NCBI GenBank assembly: GCA_016190505.1
Contig: JACPQM010000099.1
Span: 1 to 41,213 of the forward strand
Length of the DNA: 41,213 bases
Direction: 5' to 3'
DNA from: Chloroflexota bacterium
GTDB taxonomy: Bacteria; Chloroflexota; Dehalococcoidia; JACPQK01
A model generated the notes under the pieces. It was not told the DNA's origin and ran no database searches. It saw only the letters and a list, made by a program, of their open reading frames with translations. Position 1 is the stretch's first letter; each line of letters begins with the position of its first letter. Both the position numbers and the translations under genes were made by a program. Of this stretch, positions 36,045 to 41,213 are shown piece by piece.

Positions 36045-37295
36045 TTGAACAATCAAGAAAGAAGGGTCGTGGTCACAGGCATGGGCGTGATTTCGCCCTT
36101 GGGCCTGGACCTGGATGCCACGTGGCAGGCCCTGCTGGAGGGGCGGTCTGGGGCGGACTACATCTCTCGTTTTGATGCCGAGTCTTTTGAGACGCGTATT
36201 GCTGCCGAGGTCAAAGGGTTCGACGCTGCTAACTACATGGACCGCAAGGAGATACGGCGGACGGACCTCTTCGTCCAGTATGCCATCGCCGCCAGCCGCC
36301 AGGCGGTGAAGATGGCCGAGCTTACCATAGACGAGCGCAATGCCGACCACATCGGTGTGATCATTGGCAGTGGCATTGGCGGCATCGCTACCTTGTCCGA
36401 GCAGTTCAAAGTGCTCTTTGAGAAGGGGCCCCGCCGGGTGAGTCCTTTCCTGGTGCCTATGTACGTGTGTGATATGGCGCCCGGGCAGGTGTCTATTGCG
36501 CTGGGGGCCAAAGGGCCAAACTTCAGCACCACGTCATCCTGCGCCAGTGGGGCCGATGCGGTGGGCGTGGGCTTCGAGATCGTTCGCCGGGGCGACGCCC
36601 GCGTGGTTATCGCCGGTGGCAGCGAGGCTCCCATCACCCCCATCGGTCTGGCCGCCTTCGGCCAGGCCGGCGCCCTGTCCAAGCACAACGACGACCCGAG
36701 CATAGCATCCCGGCCGTTCGATGCTCAGCGCGACGGCTTCGTCATGGGTGAGGGCGGTGCGATCCTTGTCCTGGAGGACCTGGAGTCTGCCATAGCCCGG
36801 GGTGCTCCCATTTTTGCCGAGATGCTGGCCTATGGGGCCACCAGCGACGCGTACCATATCACCCATCCGCCCGAGAACGGCGAGGGTGGGGCACGGGCCA
36901 TCGAGAGGGCGCTGGCAAAGGCGGAGCTTACGCCCGAGGACATTGACTACATCAGCGCCCACGGGACCTCCACGCCCCTCAACGACAGGTCGGAGACCCT
37001 GGCAGTGAAGAAGGTGTTCGCCGGGCGCGCCTACCACGTCCCGATGAGCTCCGCCAAGTCCATGGTCGGACATATGCTGGGCGCGGCGGGAGCTATCGGT
37101 GCCATCGCCAGCGTGCAGGCCATTCGCACCGGGCTTGTTCACCCTACCATCAACCAGCAGAACCAGGACCCGGACTGCGACCTGGACTACGTTCCCAACG
37201 TCGCCCGGCAGGTCAGGGTGGACACTGCGATGGTCAACGCCTTCGGGTTCGGGGGACACAACGCGTCCCTTATCTTCCGCCGCAGCCTGAACTGA
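36045..37295 (+). CDS. fabF: Beta-ketoacyl-ACP synthase II
   Basis: This 416-residue condensing enzyme elongates acyl-ACP with malonyl-ACP. It begins RRVVVTGMGVISPLGLDL. The catalytic cysteine lies in TTSSCASGADAVG (residue about 165), the first histidine in ISAHGTSTPLNDRSE and the second in KSMVGHMLGAAGAIGA, giving the full Cys-His-His triad. TTG start at 36045 behind TTGGGAGGGTTCA. The length is normal for FabF. No acyl carrier protein or fabG is next to it. Confidence 0.95.
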   Translation: MNNQERRVVVTGMGVISPLGLDLDATWQALLEGRSGADYISRFDAESFETRIAAEVKGFDAANYMDRKEIRRTDLFVQYAIAASRQAVKMAELTIDERNADHIGVIIGSGIGGIATLSEQFKVLFEKGPRRVSPFLVPMYVCDMAPGQVSIALGAKGPNFSTTSSCASGADAVGVGFEIVRRGDARVVIAGGSEAPITPIGLAAFGQAGALSKHNDDPSIASRPFDAQRDGFVMGEGGAILVLEDLESAIARGAPIFAEMLAYGATSDAYHITHPPENGEGGARAIERALAKAELTPEDIDYISAHGTSTPLNDRSETLAVKKVFAGRAYHVPMSSAKSMVGHMLGAAGAIGAIASVQAIRTGLVHPTINQQNQDPDCDLDYVPNVARQVRVDTAMVNAFGFGGHNASLIFRRSLN

Positions 37296-37314
37296 AGGGG
37301 CGCTAGGGCAGGGA

Positions 37315-39138
37315 TTGTCCCACAAGCGCTGGAAGCTCCTTCGGGCGGCATCACAGACTCTGACACCACCCCGACCATGTCGGGGCGTACCCTCTGGGGC
37401 CGCCGGCTGGCTGGCGGCCCAACTCCTGGCCAACCGGGGCATCAGCGGCGATATTGAGGCCTTCCTCTCAGGTAGCCCTGGCCTGGCTGGCGATCCGTTC
37501 ATGTTGCCCGAGATGGGGGTTGCTGTGACCCGCATCAAGTGGGCCGTGCGCCAGGAACAGCCCATTGCCGTCTACGGCGACTTCGACGCCGATGGCGTTA
37601 CCGCCACGGTGCTGCTCACCGAGGGGCTGACCCGGCTGGGGGCCAAGGTGGTGCCCTACATCCCACACCGCTTTGTCGAGGGCTATGGCCTGAACCAGCC
37701 CGCCCTGGAGCGGCTGGGTGCCCAGGGCGCCCGCCTGGTGGTCACCGCGGACACCGGTACCACCGCGCTGTCCGAGATCGCCTGGGCGGAGTCCCAGGGG
37801 CTGGACATCGTGGTAACCGACCACCACACGCCTGCCGCCACTCTACCACCTGCCCTGGCCACCATTAACCCGCGACGGGCCGGCTCTCTGTACCCCTTCA
37901 CCGAGCTTGCGGGAGTGGGCGTGGCCCTCAAGCTGCTTCAGGCACTGGGTATGGACACAGCGACAGTCCATGATTCGGGGGGCGGCTCCCGACACGGCGG
38001 GACCCCCACAGCCTTTGACCCTTCGGCAGGATCGGGGCTTGACCTGGTGGCCCTGGGCACCGTGGCCGACATGATGCCCCTCCTGGGCGAGAACCGGTAC
38101 CTGGTGCACCGGGGGCTGGACGCCCTCAAGCGCAACCCACGCCTGGGCCTGCGCTGCCTGATGGCCGGCGCTGGCCTTGAGCCAGGCCAGGTGGACACGG
38201 AGACGATCTCGTTCTGCCTGGCACCCCGTCTCAACGCCGCAGGCCGTCTGGACCACGCCATGCGCAGCTACTCTCTGCTCACCGCTACACAGAAACCCGA
38301 GGCCGAGAGGTGTGCTGCTGCCCTCGATGCCCTCAACAAGGAGCGGCAGCGTCGCACCGGGGAGGTATGCCGCCGGGCCCAGGAGATATTGGCTGCCCAG
38401 GTTGGGGCGACCGACGTAGCGGCGATTCAAGAATCGCCGCTGCCTCCTCTCATCATGCTGGGAGACCCCTCCTTCGACTCGGGAGTATTGGGGATCTCGG
38501 CGAACCATCTGGCCGACCAGCTCTACCGCCCGGTGGTCCTGTACCGCCAGGGCGCCGAGTTGTGCCGGGGCAGTGCGCGCAGTATCCCAGAGTTCAACGT
38601 GGTGGCTGCCCTGGCCCATCCCGAGGTGTCGAGATGGTTGCTCCGCTACGGGGGCCATCCCGGCGCCGCAGGCTTCACGGCCCGCCCCGAGCACATGTCG
38701 GACATCAAACTGAAGCTGGTGGAGACCGCTGCCCGGGAGCTGGCTGGCGTGGAGCTTCGGCCCCGCCTGAACATAGACGCCGAGGTCCGTTTGGCAGACC
38801 TCAACGGAGAGCTACTTCCGTTCATCTCCCGGCTGGCCCCCTATGGGCCGGGCAACCCACCGCCCACTTTCCTCACCCGCCGGGTGGAAGTGCTGGAGGC
38901 GCGGCTCATCGGCGCTAACGGCAAACATCTCCGGCTCAAGCTGCGGGAGACAGGTGGGGACACCGCAAAGGGTGGCGTGGTATGGGACGGCATTGCCTTT
39001 GACCTCACTCAGCGCCACGCCCTGCCCAGTGGCCTCTTGGACGTGGTCTACACTCTGGGGGTGAACTCCTGGCAAGGCCAGGAGTACCTGGAGTTGCGCC
39101 TGCTGGACTTCGCGCCTACGGGCGCCGTAGCGGTATAG
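37315..39138 (+). CDS. recJ: Single-stranded-DNA-specific exonuclease RecJ, with inserts
   Basis: This 607-residue 5'-3' exonuclease acts in recombination and repair. The DHH motifs are present: YGDFDADGVTATVLL (residue about 82), VTADTGTTALSEI, VVTDHHTP (near 165) and LVALGTVADMMPLLGENR. The DHHA1 domain has GGHPGAAGFT near 450, and the C-terminal OB-like part is present. TTG start at 37315 gives MSHKRW, as in relatives. Three stretches do not look like RecJ and coincide with DNA repeats: a TGTCGGGG segment near residue 20, HDSGGGSRHGG…PSAGSG near 220, and DVAAIQESPLPP near 370. All keep the frame, so the enzyme is probably still made. Confidence 0.92.
   Translation: MSHKRWKLLRAASQTLTPPRPCRGVPSGAAGWLAAQLLANRGISGDIEAFLSGSPGLAGDPFMLPEMGVAVTRIKWAVRQEQPIAVYGDFDADGVTATVLLTEGLTRLGAKVVPYIPHRFVEGYGLNQPALERLGAQGARLVVTADTGTTALSEIAWAESQGLDIVVTDHHTPAATLPPALATINPRRAGSLYPFTELAGVGVALKLLQALGMDTATVHDSGGGSRHGGTPTAFDPSAGSGLDLVALGTVADMMPLLGENRYLVHRGLDALKRNPRLGLRCLMAGAGLEPGQVDTETISFCLAPRLNAAGRLDHAMRSYSLLTATQKPEAERCAAALDALNKERQRRTGEVCRRAQEILAAQVGATDVAAIQESPLPPLIMLGDPSFDSGVLGISANHLADQLYRPVVLYRQGAELCRGSARSIPEFNVVAALAHPEVSRWLLRYGGHPGAAGFTARPEHMSDIKLKLVETAARELAGVELRPRLNIDAEVRLADLNGELLPFISRLAPYGPGNPPPTFLTRRVEVLEARLIGANGKHLRLKLRETGGDTAKGGVVWDGIAFDLTQRHALPSGLLDVVYTLGVNSWQGQEYLELRLLDFAPTGAVAV
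38416..38443. repeat. GTAGCGGC-type palindrome inside recJ
   Basis: GTAGCGGCGATTC-aa-GAATCGCCGCTGC, one mismatch from perfect. It is the same variant as the intergenic element at 3341-3370 and is translated as VAAIQESPLP between a conserved helix and the PSFDSGVLGI strand of RecJ. Confidence 0.85.
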
Positions 39139-39140
39139 AC

Positions 39141-39170
39141 GGTAGGGGCGCACGGCCGTGCGCCCCTACC
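39141..39170. repeat. Perfect 30-bp palindrome between recJ and lgt
   Basis: GGTAGGGGCGCACGG and its exact complement. It begins 3 bases after the recJ stop and reaches into the convergent lgt gene, whose stop codon TAG (39166-39168, minus strand) is part of the GGTAGGGG arm. Confidence 0.9.
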
Positions 39171-39999
39171 GGGGTTGACTCGATGGATCGGGGCTGCCTA
39201 GCTTGGCCCGGAAGGCTAGATAAGGGATGGTGACGCCCAGCAGCGCCAGCGCGATGATCTGGGCCGCGTTCATCCCCCCTAGAACCGCCACGTTCTCCCG
39301 CAGGAAGCTGATGAAGAACCGCCCTAAGGAGTAGAGGGCCAGGTAGGCGGCGAACAGCGCTCCGTCTGGCCGGAGGCCTGTAGGGGCGAACGGCCGTTCG
39401 CCCTGTCCTGCCGGAGGACGGCCCCGCAATTTGAGGATGATGCCCAGAGCTACCAGGTCCCATATGATCTCGTACACCGGCGTGGCGTGAGTGGGGACGC
39501 CGATGGGGGCGAAGGAGTTGGGGTGGGTGTACTCCAGGGCAAAGGGGAAGCTGGTGGGAGTGCCGTACGAGTCCCCGTTGATAATGTCGCCAACGCGGCC
39601 GATGGCCTGGGCGACCAGGAGGGAAGGCGCTGCCAGGTCAGCTAGTTGCCCCACGGGGTACTTCTTGCGCCTGGCACAAAGGGCTCCACCGGCAAAGCCG
39701 CCCAGGATGGCACCGTATAGCGACAGGCCCCCTTGCCAGATGGCAAAAAAGGCCGTGGGATTCTGGGCGTAGTAGTCGAAGGTATCTATGAGCGTGAACA
39801 GCCGGGCGCCGGCGATGCCCCCCACAATGCCCCATACCGCCACGTTGTACACCCAGTCCTCGGGGAAGCCGATGGCCTTGCCCCGGCGGAGAGCCAGGTA
39901 GACCCCCACCACCACAGCCAGGAAGATGGCCACCCCGTGCCACGACAGGACGAAGGGTCCCACGTGGGCGATGTCCGGGTCCAGGCCAATCCTAATCAT
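39166..39999 (-). CDS. lgt: Prolipoprotein diacylglyceryl transferase, copy 1
   Basis: This 277-residue membrane enzyme transfers diacylglycerol from phosphatidylglycerol to the lipobox cysteine. It has seven hydrophobic segments; the Lgt signature appears as IGRVGDIINGDSYG near residue 142, and the late arginine block as GRFFISFLRENV near 235. An extra segment of about 14 residues (PPAGQGERPFAPTG, near 208) is encoded by a GTAGGGGC-family palindrome. The neighbouring paralogue goes straight from KLRGR to LKPDGALFAAYL, so the insert is clear. The start ATG at 39999 follows GGGGAGGCGTACC. The C-terminal residues and stop adjoin another repeat. Confidence 0.92.
   Translation of the reverse strand: MIRIGLDPDIAHVGPFVLSWHGVAIFLAVVVGVYLALRRGKAIGFPEDWVYNVAVWGIVGGIAGARLFTLIDTFDYYAQNPTAFFAIWQGGLSLYGAILGGFAGGALCARRKKYPVGQLADLAAPSLLVAQAIGRVGDIINGDSYGTPTSFPFALEYTHPNSFAPIGVPTHATPVYEIIWDLVALGIILKLRGRPPAGQGERPFAPTGLRPDGALFAAYLALYSLGRFFISFLRENVAVLGGMNAAQIIALALLGVTIPYLAFRAKLGSPDPSSQPR
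39380..39407. repeat. GTAGGGGC-family palindrome inside lgt copy 1
   Basis: GTAGGGGCGAACGG and CCGTTCGCCC arms; the last four bases of the distal arm differ from perfect pairing (TGTC instead of CTAC). It encodes the PFAPTG part of the segment missing from the tandem paralogue. Confidence 0.85.
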
Positions 40000-40045
40000 G
40001 GTACGCCTCCCCTGTGGCCCTTTGTCATCCTCTACGGGGCACCGG

Positions 40046-40096
40046 TGTGATCGGTCCGATCAGCCTGATCAGTCGGATCGGTCGGATCGGACTGAT
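40046..40096. repeat. GATCGGT/GATCAGT tandem repeat between the lgt genes
   Basis: About five imperfect units of 9-10 bases built from GATCGGTCCGATCAG-type sequence, ending CGGATCGGACTGATG. A shorter relative occurs at about 9043-9062 (GACTGATCAGACCGATCGAA). No function is evident; it lies upstream of lgt copy 1. Confidence 0.7.
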
Positions 40097-40167
40097 GCTG
40101 GGGCATGCCCAGGACAACAGGTGAATGCGACCTTTCGTACGCCTCGCCAGGGACAGGGGACCCCTGC

Positions 40168-40989
40168 CTAGGCCGTTACCTCCGGGGCCTGCGCTTCGCC
40201 GGCGGCGGGTGCCTGGGTGGGGCTGACCAGCCGGGCGCGGAAAGCCAGGAAAAACACTGCGACGCCCAGCGCCACCAGGGCGATGACCTGCGCTGCGTTG
40301 AGTCCGGCCAGCACAGGGACGTTCTCGCGGAAGAAGCTGATGAAGAAGCGGCCCAGGGAGTACATCCCCAGGTACGCAGCGAACAGCGCTCCGTCTGGCT
40401 TCAGCCGGCCCCGCAGCTTGAGCAGGACGCCCAGCACCAGCAGGTCCCATACAATCTCGTATATCGGAGTGGCGTGGGTAGGCACGCCCAGCGGCGCGAA
40501 GCTGTTGTTGGGGTTGGTGTAGACGATGGCGAAGGGCAGGGTGGTGGGTGCTCCATAGGCGTCCCCGTTGACAATGCAGCCCAGGCGCCCGATGGCCTGG
40601 GCGGTGATCAGACCTGGAGCCGCCAGGTCTGCGATCTGTCCCACAGGGTAGCCCTTCCGCCAGCAGCAAAGGACACCGCCAGCAAAGCCACCCAGGATGG
40701 CCCCGAAGATGGCCAGGCCACCCTCCCAGAGGGCAAAGATGGCCATGGGGTTCTCCACGTAGTAATCAAAGGTGTCTATGAGGGTGAACAGGCGGGCGCC
40801 GATAATGCCGCCCACGATGCCCCACATGGCCACGTTGTAGATCCAATCACTGGGAATTCCTCGTTGCTTTGCCCAGCGCACCACCAGGGCCACGGCCACC
40901 ACCACAGCCGCGAAGATGGCTAGCCCGTACCAGGTGAGGGTAAAGGGGCCCAAATGGACAATCATTGGGTCCAGGCCGACTCGAATCAT
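40168..40989 (-). CDS. lgt: Prolipoprotein diacylglyceryl transferase, copy 2
   Basis: This 273-residue paralogue of the preceding gene has the same topology. The signature reads IGRLGCIVNGDAYG near residue 140, followed by NNSFAPLGVPTHATPIYEIVWD. The late block is GRFFISFFRENVPVLAGLNAAQ. It keeps the arginine and glycine-asparagine positions needed for Lgt activity. A C-terminal tail of about 20 residues (TQAPAAGEAQAPEVTA) is extra. ATG start at 40989 behind GGAGGCGAT. Together with copy 1 it is a tandem duplication with much divergence, so both may be functional with different roles. Confidence 0.92.
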   Translation of the reverse strand: MIRVGLDPMIVHLGPFTLTWYGLAIFAAVVVAVALVVRWAKQRGIPSDWIYNVAMWGIVGGIIGARLFTLIDTFDYYVENPMAIFALWEGGLAIFGAILGGFAGGVLCCWRKGYPVGQIADLAAPGLITAQAIGRLGCIVNGDAYGAPTTLPFAIVYTNPNNSFAPLGVPTHATPIYEIVWDLLVLGVLLKLRGRLKPDGALFAAYLGMYSLGRFFISFFRENVPVLAGLNAAQVIALVALGVAVFFLAFRARLVSPTQAPAAGEAQAPEVTA

Positions 40990-41116
40990 CTATCGCCTCC
41001 AGTCCAACTTCGTCCAACTTCACATAGTAGAACGGTTGGGCCAGTCCGTCAACCGGGCTCCAGGCTGCCAGGCTGCGGGTGCACGTCATAGAAGTGGTGG
41101 CATGGCCGATATGAGC

Positions 41117-41145
41117 TTGCAAAAGGGTCATCTTACGGATATAGT
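41117..41145 (+). promoter_or_regulatory. Promoter of the gene at the right edge
   Basis: TTGCAA (41117-41122), 17-base spacer, TATAGT (41140-41145), then AAGGAGGTG at 41152-41160 before the ATG at 41166. Confidence 0.65.
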
Positions 41146-41165
41146 AGCCGTAAGGAGGTGCTCAG

Positions 41166-41213
41166 ATGCCCGAGACTGCCATCCCGTCCGAGGTCCGTGC
41201 CCTGGCAAGAGAA
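41166..41213 (+). CDS. Start of an unidentified gene, cut by the window end
   Basis: Sixteen codons are visible (MPETAIPSEVRALARE), preceded by TAAGGAGGTGCTCAG, a near-ideal ribosome site, and a promoter. Too short to identify. Confidence 0.7.
   Translation, partial: MPETAIPSEVRALARE

Noticed and set aside
40046..40096. Replication origin or iteron array from GATC-rich tandem units
   Set aside because: Only about five imperfect units, no DnaA boxes or replication gene nearby; a similar fragment occurs at about 9043.

Overview
The window is 41.2 kb of GC-rich bacterial DNA, dense in genes and also in short palindromic repeats. No rRNA, tRNA, transposase or CRISPR array was recognised. My guess is a Chloroflexota (Dehalococcoidia-like) genome. 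This rests on overall gene style, repeat-filled spacers and strong GGAGG ribosome sites, not on a marker gene, so the taxonomic placement is weak.

Layout, left to right. (1) 1-5.0 kb: a repeat-rich spacer, then a succinate dehydrogenase operon (two cytochrome b subunits, flavoprotein, a small membrane protein, iron-sulfur subunit) overlapped at its end by a class I fumarase beta subunit. (2) 5.1-9.0 kb: thiol peroxidase on the minus strand. Diverging from it is a fluoride-riboswitch-like leader with terminator in front of a Na+/H+ antiporter-type transporter and a universal stress protein. Four YciI-like genes follow as two copies of a two-gene unit. (3) 9.2-10.8 kb: a perfect-consensus promoter, an L10-leader-like RNA with terminator, two tiny lysine/alanine/proline peptides with near-ideal ribosome sites, then a cysteine-rich small protein and a DUF2335 gene pair. 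(4) 11.0-18.0 kb, minus strand: a sulfur-relay cluster with an Rrf2-type Fe-S regulator, MoeB/ThiF, cysteine synthase, YeeE/TsuA transporter, three TusA-like carriers, a two-domain rhodanese lipoprotein, and DsrE/DsrH-like subunits. (5) 18.1-20.4 kb: a lone CcmA-like ATPase, a RelE/ParE-type toxin-antitoxin pair, an aspartyl-protease-like protein and a RidA-family protein. (6) 20.5-25.3 kb: an operon bounded by its own promoter and terminator encoding a NifD-like, a NifK-like and two different NifH-like proteins. (7) 25.3-34.3 kb: a TIGR01906-type membrane protein, methyltransferase, FmdB zinc ribbon, lipoyl synthase, a six-repeat TolB-like membrane protein with a decayed duplicate, a membrane protein behind a hairpin leader, enoyl-CoA hydratase and an amidohydrolase. 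(8) 34.6-41.2 kb: a B12-binding-type radical SAM protein, FabF, RecJ, two tandem Lgt paralogues and the first codons of another gene.

The main candidate for an undescribed system is the nitrogenase-like operon. It has two diverged Fe-protein paralogues that keep both cluster cysteines but differ from NifH at complementary nucleotide-switch positions. The NifD-like subunit keeps a cysteine where NifD binds FeMo-cofactor, and no cofactor-assembly genes lie in the window. The sulfur cluster only 2.5 kb upstream makes a sulfur-linked substrate thinkable, but nothing in the sequence proves one.

The second theme is genome-wide in character. Several families of short palindromes fill the spacers and also sit in frame inside genes (sdhD, fumB-like, amidohydrolase, recJ, lgt). 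They also supply stop codons. The two neighbouring lgt paralogues show directly that one copy has gained such an insert.
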